From Deltaproteobacteria bacterium (GTDB lineage: Bacteria > Bdellovibrionota_B > Oligoflexia > Oligoflexales > Bog-1112), in the NCBI GenBank assembly GCA_016186945.1, contig JACPKR010000025.1, forward strand, positions 1 through 64,000: a stretch of DNA of 64,000 nt. The letters run 5' to 3'. Positions 36,633 through 45,467 of this stretch are shown in pieces. The position numbers and the translations under genes are program-made. Below the pieces are notes generated by a model. The model ran no database searches. It was not told where the DNA came from and was given only the letters and a program-made list of their open reading frames with translations. How positions within the stretch are numbered: the first letter of the stretch is position 1; each line of letters begins with the position of its first letter.

Positions 36633-36801
36633 CTATTGTATTCAAGATAGTCAATTTGGGGAAAAACTTTTTGAAAAAAGTTCTATCCCCAAGCCCCTTT
36701 TCAAAAACTTCAATATCTAAAGTTTTTTGGGGGGAGGCGTGGAGGGGAACTTTTTTTCAAAAAAGGTCCTCTCCACAAATTCTTTTTCCCAAATACTATC
36801 G
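36633..36801 (-). repeat. Family A element, complete copy running into dacB
   Basis: It is 169 bp, the same size as the defining copy, in reverse orientation (CTATTGTATTCAAG ... CCCAAATACTATCG). All three hairpins are present. About half of it is translated as the tail of dacB, which stops at the internal TAG (36717-36719). Confidence 0.93.
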
Positions 36802-38216
36802 AGGGACTTGAGAAATGACATGAGTGCCTTCTCCTGACTCTCTCTTAAGGCAAGCACTGAAGGCTGCTGACGTTTCTTGCCGTTTTGGATGACAGCAAAA
36901 GCGACAAGCCCGTGTTGGGCATGGTGCAAGTAACCGCTCAGGTTTGAAACAGAGACCGGTGACGAAAGAGTTCCTGTTTTTGCGCGAAGCAAGCCGTGCG
37001 TCTGAGTTCCCGAAGCTCCGAAACGATGTTCGAGCGTTCCACTTTCTCCAGCAACGGGTAAGCTTGCGAGAAATTCCGGAAAAATCCTATAGTCCCTCCC
37101 CACCTTCACCAGAAGGGTTGTAAGCTGCCTGGCACTCAAAGCACTTCCCTCGTCCAGGCCCGACCCATTCGTGAGGGTGAAATCCCCCTCAACTCCCTTC
37201 CCTCGCAGGTACCCCTCCAAGAACTTCGCACCAGCCGCAAAAGACCCTTGTCCACAACAATGGACTGCCAGACGCTTCAACAAGACGTCCGCCATGTAGT
37301 TGCTGGAATACAGATTCAAACTTTTCACCAAGTCCGACAACGGTTTGCTCTTATGCGTGTAAAAATGGTGAGCCGTCCTGGGAAGCCGACCTTCCTTTAC
37401 CGTCCCCCTGACTGAAATACCAACCGTGTTTAAAAACGATCGCACATAGCCCCCTGAAACCTGTATCGGATCATTTACGGCTCGGTAAAATTTCTGCAAA
37501 GGAAAGCCTTGCGGGATCGTCCCCTCGACAATCAGTTGGGTCCTTCCGTTAGCCGTGACTCTCCTCACGTTTACGTCGATTTCTGCATAGGATGAAGTGA
37601 GGGCATGATTTTCCAAGCTCAACTCTTGCAAGGGAACCGGATCGAAATTCACCAGAGCAGGGCTGCCTACTTTTTCACCAGGCGCTACGTTTACAGCAAC
37701 CGTGTTGAAATTGACCCCAAATGCCGTCACGGGAGCATGGAAAGCATGTTCCGTCTGATCTCTGCCTTGAATCCGCTCCCTGTCCCAGGCTTGCCCGTCG
37801 AATAGACTGTTGTCGATAACAAGATTTCCTCTGAACTCGCGAATTCCCTTCGCTTTCCAATCAGCCGCGATCAGGAAAAGTTCCTCTGAAACAAGAAACG
37901 GGTCGCCATCCCCCACGATTATCAAATCCCCGCTGACGACCCCCTTCTCCCTGTCCCCCGTGTAAAAAAAACGCGTTTCCATCTGAAAGGAAGGGGACAA
38001 CGTTTCAAGAAGGGCGGCGGATAATACCAACTTCGCAATCGACGCAGGGATGAGAGCTTTTGTTGCCTGATGAGAGAAAAGGACTTTGCCATCCGAAAGG
38101 CGAACAAACTCCACCGAAGCTTCGGCTTGTTCGCCAACCGTAAACACCTGATGGACCGTCTCCGCTCCAGCGAGAGAAGAGATAAAAAAAAGCACACCAA
38201 GAAAGTTCTTGCACAT
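36717..38216 (-). CDS. dacB: D-alanyl-D-alanine carboxypeptidase/endopeptidase (PBP4 type) with repeat-encoded tail
   Basis: A periplasmic penicillin-binding protein of the DacB/PBP4 family that trims or cleaves peptidoglycan cross-links. A signal peptide (FLGVLFFISSLAGAE) is followed by PASIAKL (S-x-x-K), SSNYMAD (S-x-N) and AKTGTLSS (K-T-G), the complete catalytic set, with an inserted domain between the first two. The ATG at 38216, preceded by AGGAAAAGG, is preferred to a TTG at 38234. The last 26 residues (SIWEKEFVERTFFEKK, then a Pro-rich PKKL end) are a direct translation of a family A element, so the native stop has been lost. The expected native length is about 473 residues. Confidence 0.88.
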   Translation of the reverse strand: MCKNFLGVLFFISSLAGAETVHQVFTVGEQAEASVEFVRLSDGKVLFSHQATKALIPASIAKLVLSAALLETLSPSFQMETRFFYTGDREKGVVSGDLIIVGDGDPFLVSEELFLIAADWKAKGIREFRGNLVIDNSLFDGQAWDRERIQGRDQTEHAFHAPVTAFGVNFNTVAVNVAPGEKVGSPALVNFDPVPLQELSLENHALTSSYAEIDVNVRRVTANGRTQLIVEGTIPQGFPLQKFYRAVNDPIQVSGGYVRSFLNTVGISVRGTVKEGRLPRTAHHFYTHKSKPLSDLVKSLNLYSSNYMADVLLKRLAVHCCGQGSFAAGAKFLEGYLRGKGVEGDFTLTNGSGLDEGSALSARQLTTLLVKVGRDYRIFPEFLASLPVAGESGTLEHRFGASGTQTHGLLRAKTGTLSSPVSVSNLSGYLHHAQHGLVAFAVIQNGKKRQQPSVLALRESQEKALMSFLKSLDSIWEKEFVERTFFEKKFPSTPPPKKL

Positions 38217-38246
38217 GTTTAGCCTTTTCCTCAATTATATCGCTTT

Positions 38247-38346
38247 CCAACAAGGTCTCCAAACCTCCTGCCCGGCAAGGTCTCCAAAACTCCTGCCCGG
38301 CAAGGAGGTGGTTTGGAGGAAACTGCGCAGCTGGTTCCTCCAAGAA
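38247..38346 (-). repeat. Family B element with a short tandem repeat at its edge
   Basis: Two tandem copies of about 26 bases (CAAGGTCTCCAAA plus CTCCTGCCCGG) precede CAAGGAGGTGGTTTGGAGG and the intact palindromic core. It lies in the divergent gap between dacB and trxB and ends 28 bases before the trxB start. Confidence 0.88.
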
Positions 38347-38373
38347 TTGCCATGCAAACAACAGAGGTGCGCG

Positions 38374-39300
38374 ATGAATAACGTAACCATAATCGGCACG
38401 GGCCCCGCTGGCCTTACCGCAGCTATCTACACCGCTCGGGCAGGACTAGAGCCAGTCATTTATACGGGGATACAACACGGGGGCCAACTTACGACCACAA
38501 CGGAAGTGGAAAATTACCCAGGTTTTGCAGACCCTATCATGGGGCCAAAGCTGATGGAAGACATGACTGAACAAGCAAAGCGCGTAGGGGCGAAGGTTCT
38601 CTACAGGGAAATTTCGAAAGTCGATTTCAGCTCTAACCCTTTGCGATTGTGGAATGATGACAACGAACTTATCGAAAGTAAAACTGTAATCATCGCCACC
38701 GGAGCAACAGCCAAAACCCTCGGTTTGCCTGATGAGCATAAATTGATGGGCCGCGGTCTTTCGACATGCGCTACGTGTGATGGGTTTTTTTACAAAAACA
38801 AGAAAGTGCTCGTTGTAGGCGGTGGTGATTCGGCTATGGAAGAAGCTCTTTACCTTGCCAAGCTTTGCAAGGAACTTGTCCTGGTTCATAGACGGAAGGA
38901 GTTCCGAGCCTCACTCATCATGCTGGAACGAGCAAGGAAAAGTGGCAAAATCACGTTTATGTCACCGTTCACTGTCGCAACACTGTTACATGATCAGAGG
39001 GGGTTAACAGGTGCGGTTTTGGAAAACACCCAGACTGGTGAAACACAAGAACTAGTCTGTGATGGCATTTTCTACGCCATTGGTCATAAGCCCAACTCTG
39101 AGATTTTTGCCCCATACGTGGACCGAGATAAAAACGGTTACATCCTTGTGACTGAGTTTGCAAAAACAAGGACCCCCGGGGTCTTTGCAGCAGGAGACAT
39201 TGCGGACCCCGTCTTCCGTCAAGCTATAACAGCAGCAGGGCTGGGCTGTCAGGCCGGTATTCAAGCAACGAAATATATCGAAGAACATCACGAGAGCTAA
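38374..39300 (+). CDS. trxB: Thioredoxin reductase
   Basis: A cytoplasmic FAD/NADPH disulfide reductase that keeps thioredoxin reduced. The FAD motif GTGPAGLTAAIYTARAG is at the N-terminus, the redox pair is C132-A-T-C135 followed by DG, the NADPH motif is VVGGGDSAMEEAL, and the second FAD block is GVFAAGDIADPVFRQA. Length is 308 residues. A frame from 38209 extends through the family B repeat; the ATG at 38374 is chosen because it begins immediately at the FAD domain. It is followed by mrp after three bases. Confidence 0.95.
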   Translation: MNNVTIIGTGPAGLTAAIYTARAGLEPVIYTGIQHGGQLTTTTEVENYPGFADPIMGPKLMEDMTEQAKRVGAKVLYREISKVDFSSNPLRLWNDDNELIESKTVIIATGATAKTLGLPDEHKLMGRGLSTCATCDGFFYKNKKVLVVGGGDSAMEEALYLAKLCKELVLVHRRKEFRASLIMLERARKSGKITFMSPFTVATLLHDQRGLTGAVLENTQTGETQELVCDGIFYAIGHKPNSEIFAPYVDRDKNGYILVTEFAKTRTPGVFAAGDIADPVFRQAITAAGLGCQAGIQATKYIEEHHES

Positions 39301-39303
39301 AAA

Positions 39304-40203
39304 ATGGCATTTTGGTCTAAGCGTCAAACCGAACACGTTATCTCACCACAACCCCAGACGCCGACAGAATCTGTCCCAGCAGAATCCGTTAACCCTCTTG
39401 CCAAAATCGACAAGATTATCGCCATCGCATCTGGTAAAGGGGGCGTTGGCAAATCGACAGTCGCCGTGAATTTGGCAAAAGCCCTGGAGCAGAAAGGTGC
39501 CCGCGTAGGTCTTCTCGATGCAGATGTCATGGGACCGTCCGTGCCCATCATGCTGAAGCTTCCCACTCCGACAAGGATGAACGGTAAACTTGTTGTCCCT
39601 CCTCAACACGGAAACACAAAAGTGATGTCTTCGGCGATGTTCGCTCCTCAGGGGCGTGCGAACATCATGCGTGGGCCTATGGCTGGGAACTTTGTACGAC
39701 AACTTCTCTTGCAAGTCGACTGGGGGGAATTGGACTACCTCATTATCGACTACCCACCGGGGACGGGTGATATTCAACTCTCTCTTTCGCAGACAAGCCC
39801 GATGACGGCAGCTATTTTAGTCTCTACGCCACAAGATATTGCTTTAGCGGATGTGGGAAAAGCTGCTCAGATGTTTGAAACGCTCAAGTTACCCGTCCTC
39901 GGAGTGGTCGAAACGATGAGCTGGTTTGTCTGTGATCAATGTGAGAAAAGGCACTTTATCTTCAAGCAAGGCGGGGCTGAAACGTTCGCTAAAAGGTTGG
40001 GAATTCCTCTCCTGGGGCAAATCCCCCTCGACCCTGCTCTTACAGAATGCAGTGACAGTGGAGAACCAATCGTCACAAGAATGGGAAACTCTCCCTCCGC
40101 ACAAGCCTTTTACGAAGCCGCTGACAAAATCCTGGGGGAACTCTCGGTCCTTCAAGAACAGAAACATGATGGGCTTTTGTCCTTTAGTTTAACCTGGCAA
40201 TGA
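39304..40203 (+). CDS. mrp: Mrp/NBP35-family iron-sulfur cluster carrier ATPase
   Basis: A cytoplasmic P-loop scaffold that carries Fe-S clusters (ApbC/Mrp). The deviant Walker A is GKGGVGKSTVAVNLA. GLLDADVMGPSVP and IIDYPPGTGDIQLSL follow, and the cluster-binding pair is C-x-x-C in WFVCDQCEKRH. The N-terminal DUF59 domain of longer Mrp proteins is absent, leaving 299 residues. It lies directly after trxB and overlaps the next gene by four bases, which suggests a shared role in redox and Fe-S maintenance. Confidence 0.93.
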   Translation: MAFWSKRQTEHVISPQPQTPTESVPAESVNPLAKIDKIIAIASGKGGVGKSTVAVNLAKALEQKGARVGLLDADVMGPSVPIMLKLPTPTRMNGKLVVPPQHGNTKVMSSAMFAPQGRANIMRGPMAGNFVRQLLLQVDWGELDYLIIDYPPGTGDIQLSLSQTSPMTAAILVSTPQDIALADVGKAAQMFETLKLPVLGVVETMSWFVCDQCEKRHFIFKQGGAETFAKRLGIPLLGQIPLDPALTECSDSGEPIVTRMGNSPSAQAFYEAADKILGELSVLQEQKHDGLLSFSLTWQ

Positions 40204-40502
40204 GTAAAGAAATGAAAATCATGGGCGTCAAGGAACTTTGGCAGGTCGACGATAAAACCTTAGCCATCTTGTGGACCGACAAAGTAGAACAACACTACGA
40301 TGTCGTCGAATTGCGGAGAAAATGCCCCTGCGCAGCTTGCGTGGATGAGCGTACGGGCAAACGCACCCTCGCTCCTGAAAATGTGGCAGACACGGTCCGT
40401 CCCAAGCTTTTAAAATCAGTGGGAAGATATGCGCTCACAATTCAGTTCAGTGACGGTCACGAGACAGGGATTTACACATTCGACTATTTACGGAACCTAT
40501 AG
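40200..40502 (+). CDS. DUF971 (GBBH-like N-terminal) domain protein
   Basis: A 100-residue protein with the DUF971 pattern: LAILWTDKVEQHYDVVELRRKCPCAAC, quoted in parts as LRRKCPCAACVDE, and LKSVGRYALTIQFSDGHETGIYTFDYLR. The family is a small beta-rich domain often beside Mrp and thought to assist Fe-S biogenesis. The Cys residues fit this. It is coupled to mrp by a four-base overlap. The stop codon TAG (CTA TAG) is the terminus of a family A element. Confidence 0.88.
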   Translation: MSKEMKIMGVKELWQVDDKTLAILWTDKVEQHYDVVELRRKCPCAACVDERTGKRTLAPENVADTVRPKLLKSVGRYALTIQFSDGHETGIYTFDYLRNL

Positions 40503-40595
40503 TGTTCACTTCAATATCAAAAGTTTTTTGGGGGGAGGCATGGAGGGGAACTTTTTTTCAAAAAAGGTCCTCTCCACAAATTCTTTTTCTCAAAT
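40497..40595 (-). repeat. Family A element, internally deleted (about 99 bp)
   Basis: It is the reverse form: it starts CTATAGTGTTCA, then goes straight to CTTCAATATCAAAAG, so the GGGG hairpin is missing. The GTGGAG stem and the end TTCTTTTTCTCAAAT are present. It fills the convergent gap between the DUF971 gene and sucD and contains the stop codons of both. Confidence 0.9.
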
Positions 40596-41468
40596 CTTCC
40601 GCAACAACGCCTTGGCCATTGTTTTTCCTATCTCCGCAGGGGAGCGTGAAACGGTAACTCCAGCTGCTTGAAGAGCTTCTATTTTCTCCTGAGCGGTCCC
40701 TTTTCCCCCACTGATGATCGCTCCCGCATGACCCATGCGTTTTCCTTTGGGGGCCGTTACCCCTGCTATAAATCCGCAGACAGGCTTACGAACATTTGCC
40801 TTGATAAAGGCTGCTGCCTTGATCTCCGCGTCACCTCCGATTTCGCCTATCATGACGATGGCTTCAGTTTGCGGATCCTGTTCAAACATTTCCAGCAGGT
40901 CGACGAAGTTTGTTCCAATGATCGGATCTCCACCGATCCCCACGCATGTCGACTGTCCTAGCCCCACGAGTGAAGTCTGGTTGACAGCTTCGTAAGTCAG
41001 AGTTCCCGATCGAGAGATGATCCCGACCTTACCCGATCTGTGTACATGTCCCGGCATGATTCCAATCTTGCAGGAGCCCGGGGTAATAACCCCAGGGCAA
41101 TTGGGGCCGATCAGACGCGAGCGGCTTCGGTCTAACGCTTTTTTCACGGGAATCATGTCCATCACGGGAATTCCTTCCGTAATGCAGACGATAAGTTCAA
41201 TGCCGCAATGGATAGCCTCAAGGATCGCGTCGGCAGCGACCGGTGGAGGGACAAAAATCATGCTAGCGTTGCACCCAGTTTTTTCCTTCGCCTCCCGGAC
41301 GGTGTCGAACACGGGCAAGCCCGCAACTTCCTCCCCTCCCTTCCCTGGCGTCACACCCCCTACAAAACGAGGCGCATATTCATGAGAAAGTTTTGTATGA
41401 AACAACCCCGACTTCCCCGTAATGCCTTGTGTGATCACACGGGTGTCCTTACCTACTAAAATACCCAC
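40590..41468 (-). CDS. sucD: Succinyl-CoA synthetase alpha subunit
   Basis: The alpha subunit binds CoA and is transiently phosphorylated on His during succinyl-CoA to succinate conversion with NTP formation. The CoA-binding start is [14 protein letters not shown], the middle reads [11 protein letters not shown] and [10 protein letters not shown]-like ([13 protein letters not shown]), and the phospho-His is in [12 protein letters not shown]. The length of 292 residues is standard. Its stop TGA lies inside the end of a family A element. It follows sucC after 11 bases. Confidence 0.95.
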   Translation of the reverse strand: MGILVGKDTRVITQGITGKSGLFHTKLSHEYAPRFVGGVTPGKGGEEVAGLPVFDTVREAKEKTGCNASMIFVPPPVAADAILEAIHCGIELIVCITEGIPVMDMIPVKKALDRSRSRLIGPNCPGVITPGSCKIGIMPGHVHRSGKVGIISRSGTLTYEAVNQTSLVGLGQSTCVGIGGDPIIGTNFVDLLEMFEQDPQTEAIVMIGEIGGDAEIKAAAFIKANVRKPVCGFIAGVTAPKGKRMGHAGAIISGGKGTAQEKIEALQAAGVTVSRSPAEIGKTMAKALLRKI

Positions 41469-41479
41469 CGCACGCCTCC

Positions 41480-42649
41480 TTATTTCGCTTGCTTTACTGC
41501 TTCAACAACTTTCCTGGCACCGTCCGCCATATCTTCGGCAGAGATGATATCAAGATTGGACTTCGCAAGGATCGCCTTCCCTTCCTGGACGTTTGTCCCC
41601 TCGAGTCGGACCACAAGGGGAACCTTCACCCCCAACTCTTCTCCGGAATGAATGATGCCCTTTGCTATAACATCACATCGCATGATCCCACCAAAGATAT
41701 TAACGAAGATCCCTTCGACTTTCTTATCCTGCAAAATGATCCGAAAGGCGTTCTTGACCTGATCTTCATTTGCCCCCCCGCCTACATCAAGGAAGTTTGC
41801 AGGCTCACCGCCGTAAACCTTGATAATATCCATGGTCGACATCGCAAGACCTGCTCCGTTCACCATGCATCCGATACTCCCATCCAGGCCGATATAGCTT
41901 AAGCCATGCTTGGAAGCTTCCACTTCCCGCATATCCTCCTCGTCGAAATCACGAAGAGCATCAATCTCCTTCTGTCGAAAGAGAGCATTGTCGTCGAAGT
42001 TCATCTTTCCGTCGAGCGCCAACATTTTCCCATCTTTGGTAACTACGAGAGGATTGATTTCCAAAAGGGAGAAGTCATGCTTCTGGAAGAGCGAGTATAG
42101 TTTCTGGATGATGGCCTTGAGCTGCTTTTTTTCCTCTTGGGGAATATCAATGCGGAAAAGAAGTTCTCTCAGAAGGAAGTCGTGTAAACCGATCGTAGGG
42201 TCTACACGGACTGTGATGATTTTTTCGGGAGTTTTCGAAGCAACTTCTTCGATATCCATACCCCCCGCCAAGGAAAACATAACAGCGATGTTTGCTGTCT
42301 CTCTATCCACAAGGAGAGCTAGATAATATTCTTTGGCAATATCGCTCCCCGCCTCGATATAAACTTTGCGCACAAGTTTTCCGTCTTCCCCTGTCTGGTG
42401 TGTGCGCAGGGTCATCCCCAACATTGTGTCTGCAATCGCCCTACAGGCTTCCGGGCTGTTTGCCAATTTCACGCCTCCTGCCTTTCCTCGACCACCGGCA
42501 TGAACCTGTGCCTTTACAACAGCAACTGGTACATTAAGCCGACGAAAGGCAAATTCCGCTTCCACGGGAGACCGTGCAAGGTATCCTTCGGGAACAGGAA
42601 CCTGGTGACTGCGAAAAATTCGTTTCGCCTGATATTCATGAATGTTCAT
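41480..42649 (-). CDS. sucC: Succinyl-CoA synthetase beta subunit
   Basis: The nucleotide-binding and substrate-binding partner of SucD in the TCA cycle. It begins [12 protein letters not shown], has an ATP-grasp domain with [38 protein letters not shown] in parts, and the C-terminal [15 protein letters not shown] and [16 protein letters not shown]. The length of 389 residues is standard. It forms an operon with sucD. Confidence 0.96.
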   Translation of the reverse strand: MNIHEYQAKRIFRSHQVPVPEGYLARSPVEAEFAFRRLNVPVAVVKAQVHAGGRGKAGGVKLANSPEACRAIADTMLGMTLRTHQTGEDGKLVRKVYIEAGSDIAKEYYLALLVDRETANIAVMFSLAGGMDIEEVASKTPEKIITVRVDPTIGLHDFLLRELLFRIDIPQEEKKQLKAIIQKLYSLFQKHDFSLLEINPLVVTKDGKMLALDGKMNFDDNALFRQKEIDALRDFDEEDMREVEASKHGLSYIGLDGSIGCMVNGAGLAMSTMDIIKVYGGEPANFLDVGGGANEDQVKNAFRIILQDKKVEGIFVNIFGGIMRCDVIAKGIIHSGEELGVKVPLVVRLEGTNVQEGKAILAKSNLDIISAEDMADGARKVVEAVKQAK

Positions 42650-42724
42650 TTTCTGCCCTTCAAAATTTAGGGGGAAGGTTATGACATCGAGACGAGCAAA
42701 TCAACAGCCATTTGAAGCCCGCTT

Positions 42725-42772
42725 AGCAAGGAGGTGGTTTGGAGGAAACTGCGCAGCTGGTTCCTCCAAGAG
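42725..42772 (-). repeat. Family B element, short form
   Basis: CAAGGAGGTGGTTTGGAGG followed by the intact core ending TTCCTCCAAGAG. It lies between sucC and the regulator and directly abuts the TAA stop of the regulator. Confidence 0.88.
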
Positions 42773-44335
42773 TTAACCCGCCTTTCGCTCTTTCTTTCCC
42801 AAGCCGTATTTTTCCACCTTCATAATAAGATTCGCACGGCTCATTCCCAGCTCTTTTGCTAGCAGCGATTTATTCCAGTGCGTGCGATTAAGCCCCTCGC
42901 GTATCATTTCAAACTCGACCTGTTCGAGGACGTCTTTCAACTTTCCCGTCTGAGTTTCCACAACTTTGACACCCCCTCCGTCCCCAACACGGGCGGAAAG
43001 GTCGTCGGCGCTCAATGTCGGCTCCTCCCCTGCTAGAACGTAAAGGCGCTCGATTTCATTTTCCAACTCTCGAACGTTCCCGGGCCAGTGGTAAGAGAGA
43101 AGCTTATGCAGGCATTTCTTGTCAGGTTGTTTGATGTCAGTGTTCATGCTTTCCGCGAATTGCTTCAGAAAATGCTCAATCAGAAGGGGAATGTCCTCAC
43201 TTCTTTCTCGCAGAGGTGGAACACGAAGGTTAATTACGTTGAGTCTATAATAAAGGTCTTCCCGAAACTTTCCATTCCTGACCATTTCTTCCAAAGCCTG
43301 GTTTGTAGCGGCTAATACCCGCGTGCTTGTATGCTTTGTCTCTGTATCCCCAACGGGACGGTAGCTTCCTTCCTGTAGCACCCGCAGAAGCTTGACTTGC
43401 ATTGCCAGAGGCATATCTCCAATTTCATCCAGGAAAAGCGTACCGTCATTGGCAATTTCGAAAAGGCTCTTTTTATCTTTGAAAGCTCCGGTAAAGGCAC
43501 CTTTGACATGGCCGAAAAGTTCCGATTCGAGAAGATTTTCGTTGAAAGCTCCGCAGTTGAGCGCAACAAACTTCCCCCGTCGCCGCTTCGAATTGTAGTG
43601 CAGAGCGCGCGCTATCAGCTCTTTTCCCGTTCCGTTCTCACCCTCTATGAGGACAATGGCTGTAGAGTCTTTTATCCTTTCTATCAGGGAGTAGAGCTTC
43701 TGCATTTCGTGAGACTTCCCCACCATCTTACTGAATTCGTATCGGCTCATGAGTTCAGTTTTCAGCTCATCCACTTCCTTTTTCACGTTCCACAGGTTGG
43801 AATACGCAAGCAGAATCTCAGCAACTACCATCTCGATCATCTCGGTTAGGTACTGAACTTCCTTGGCGCTTAAGACTGGCAGGTTCTCCACATAGTTTTG
43901 AAGTTGAGTATCGGACTTAAAAAGGTTCTGAAGGGTCTTTTTGATCTGAGTTTTTTGCTCTTTCTCCGTCTCCTGGGCTATGAATCCATCTCCAAAGACA
44001 CTTCCCAGGTATTTTCCCTCTACTGTAATGGGCACCGTTATGGTCGAAAATCCTGCGTGACAGTACCCTTTTTCCGTCTTGTCGTGACCTTTTAGATCTT
44101 TTGTTTTTCGAACAGTCCCCAGACATCCTCGGAACCCTTTATCGTCGGCGGCAATCCCTCTGCACACCTGGTGAATGGGGTTGAAAAACTTACCCTTGGG
44201 GACCCCTCGCAAATATCCACGGTGGTCGGTGAAGTTGAGTTGAACCTTCCACCATTCCCCCACAATTTCTCGCAATCTCCTGATGACATGCAGTTTGTCA
44301 AAATCCTCCCACGGAAGGAAATCATCTTCGTCCAT
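42773..44335 (-). CDS. Sigma-54-dependent transcriptional activator with PocR sensor domain
   Basis: About 520 residues. The N-terminal PocR ligand-binding domain (about residues 15-180) has spaced Cys and the segments FFNPIHQVCRG, DDKGFRGCLG, YCHAGFSTITVPITVEGKYLGSV. The central AAA+ domain has Walker A GENGTGKELIA, the sigma-54 contact loop GAFTGAF and LFLDEIGDMPLAMQVKLLR. The C-terminal Fis-type helix-turn-helix has LAKELGMSRANLIMKVEKYG. It should activate sigma-54 promoters in response to a small ligand; no target is obvious nearby. The ATG at 44335 with CGGAGG upstream is preferred to a GTG at 44359. Confidence 0.9.
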   Translation of the reverse strand: MDEDDFLPWEDFDKLHVIRRLREIVGEWWKVQLNFTDHRGYLRGVPKGKFFNPIHQVCRGIAADDKGFRGCLGTVRKTKDLKGHDKTEKGYCHAGFSTITVPITVEGKYLGSVFGDGFIAQETEKEQKTQIKKTLQNLFKSDTQLQNYVENLPVLSAKEVQYLTEMIEMVVAEILLAYSNLWNVKKEVDELKTELMSRYEFSKMVGKSHEMQKLYSLIERIKDSTAIVLIEGENGTGKELIARALHYNSKRRRGKFVALNCGAFNENLLESELFGHVKGAFTGAFKDKKSLFEIANDGTLFLDEIGDMPLAMQVKLLRVLQEGSYRPVGDTETKHTSTRVLAATNQALEEMVRNGKFREDLYYRLNVINLRVPPLRERSEDIPLLIEHFLKQFAESMNTDIKQPDKKCLHKLLSYHWPGNVRELENEIERLYVLAGEEPTLSADDLSARVGDGGGVKVVETQTGKLKDVLEQVEFEMIREGLNRTHWNKSLLAKELGMSRANLIMKVEKYGLGKKERKAG

Positions 44336-44404
44336 GGTCACAAACCTCCGAAAATCCACGTCTCTGTTTGAATTTTCGGCAATTTGTCAAAAATCTTTAC
44401 ATTC

Positions 44405-44567
44405 ATTTGAGAAAAAGGATTTGTGGAGAGGACTTTTTTTGAAAAAAAGTTCCCCTCCACGCCTCCCCCCAAAAAACCTTAGATATTGAAGTTTTTTGAA
44501 AAGGGGCTTGGGGAAAGAGCTTTTTTCAAAAAGTTTTTCCCCAAATTGATTATCTTGAATACTATAG
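44405..44567 (+). repeat. Family A element upstream of the PocR regulator
   Basis: It starts TTTGAGAAAAAGG (the outer TATAGTA is lost), has all three hairpins and ends TATCTTGAATACTATAG. Its right end runs directly into the left copy of the 20-bp direct repeat that flanks the abiE cassette. Confidence 0.92.
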
Positions 44568-44584
44568 ATACGCTGCACATGAGG
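44565..44584. repeat. Direct repeat, left copy, flanking the abiE cassette
   Basis: TAGATACGCTGCACATGAGG, identical to 46217-46236. It overlaps the terminal TAG of the family A element and lies ten bases from the abiEii stop. Confidence 0.85.
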
Positions 44585-44594
44585 AGAGTTTTGA

Positions 44595-45467
44595 CTACAT
44601 GTTTGACAAGTTTTTACGTATTTCTTTGCCTGATTCGCCTATCAAAAAAACCACAAAAGACCATAGATCATCCTGTGCGGCAATTTTGTTAATCTCTTTT
44701 AATGGCAAAAAGCGAAGCATCTCTCTTTCAAATTCCGATTTAAGACTGCTATCTTCCGACAGCAACCTGAATCGTTGGGAGAAAAGATCCCAAAAATATT
44801 TTTGGGTTAATTTTCTGTCCTGAAGTTTGTTAGGGATCAGCCCAAATCTTGGTTTTAGTCCTTGTCCATGGAGCCAGATCATATCCCACAAATCTCGGTA
44901 CTTTACTCTATTGGGACGTAGCGCAAAGGCCAACAGCTTATCAACATAAATTTCTTCACGACTTTGAGCCTGCAAAACCAAGCCGGATGTTCCCATATCA
45001 ACACCATAGGGATTGAGCAGCATCATAGGTTGTTTTTCATATGAGGGTACAGCACAAATATCTATATTAATTCGTTGTGCTGGGCGAGCTTTTTGTTTAG
45101 GTCTAGTATCAATTTTAACTTTCCAAGTGTCCACATTTTTGCTCTCTTTTACAGGTTGGCTGACGCTTACTTTTAAGCCATATTTTTTATTCAAGTCATC
45201 TATTAGTAGATCTCCCATTGTAGATAAACTATTTCGAGAAAAATTTTCTCCGCCAGTAAAATCCAAATCTTCACTTAGCCTAATTCCCCCATAGCAGATT
45301 CTCAGACAGGTACCGCCTATAAATGTTAAGTTGGTGAGCAGGCTGCTTTGGCTTAGTGTTCTTAAAATATCGTGATGCAGCAGTTCTTTTTCAACGACAG
45401 TCTTTAACGGAGATAGATCATGTCGGTTTTTCAATGCTTCTGTTAGTAGCCGGTCAAATAAGTTCAT
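44595..45467 (-). CDS. abiEii: AbiEii-type nucleotidyltransferase toxin
   Basis: The toxin half of a type IV AbiE toxin-antitoxin/abortive-infection pair. The DUF1814 nucleotidyltransferase core is clear: GGTCLRICYGGIRLSEDLDFTGG, quoted as GGTCLRI and RLSEDLDF with the catalytic Asp pair, and REEIYVDKLLAFALR downstream. Family members add nucleotides to tRNA acceptor ends or related targets, halting growth. The length of 290 residues is typical. It overlaps abiEi by 14 bases. The cassette looks richer in A and T than its neighbours and is bordered by direct repeats, which suggests horizontal arrival. Confidence 0.9.
   Translation of the reverse strand: MNLFDRLLTEALKNRHDLSPLKTVVEKELLHHDILRTLSQSSLLTNLTFIGGTCLRICYGGIRLSEDLDFTGGENFSRNSLSTMGDLLIDDLNKKYGLKVSVSQPVKESKNVDTWKVKIDTRPKQKARPAQRINIDICAVPSYEKQPMMLLNPYGVDMGTSGLVLQAQSREEIYVDKLLAFALRPNRVKYRDLWDMIWLHGQGLKPRFGLIPNKLQDRKLTQKYFWDLFSQRFRLLSEDSSLKSEFEREMLRFLPLKEINKIAAQDDLWSFVVFLIGESGKEIRKNLSNM

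Noticed and set aside
36551-36811. An 86-codon plus-strand frame through the family A element
   Set aside because: It is mostly the opposite-strand translation of the repeat and similar frames appear at every copy.
38209-38373. Extension of TrxB upstream by 55 residues
   Set aside because: The extension runs across the family B repeat; TrxB enzymes start at the FAD-binding motif.
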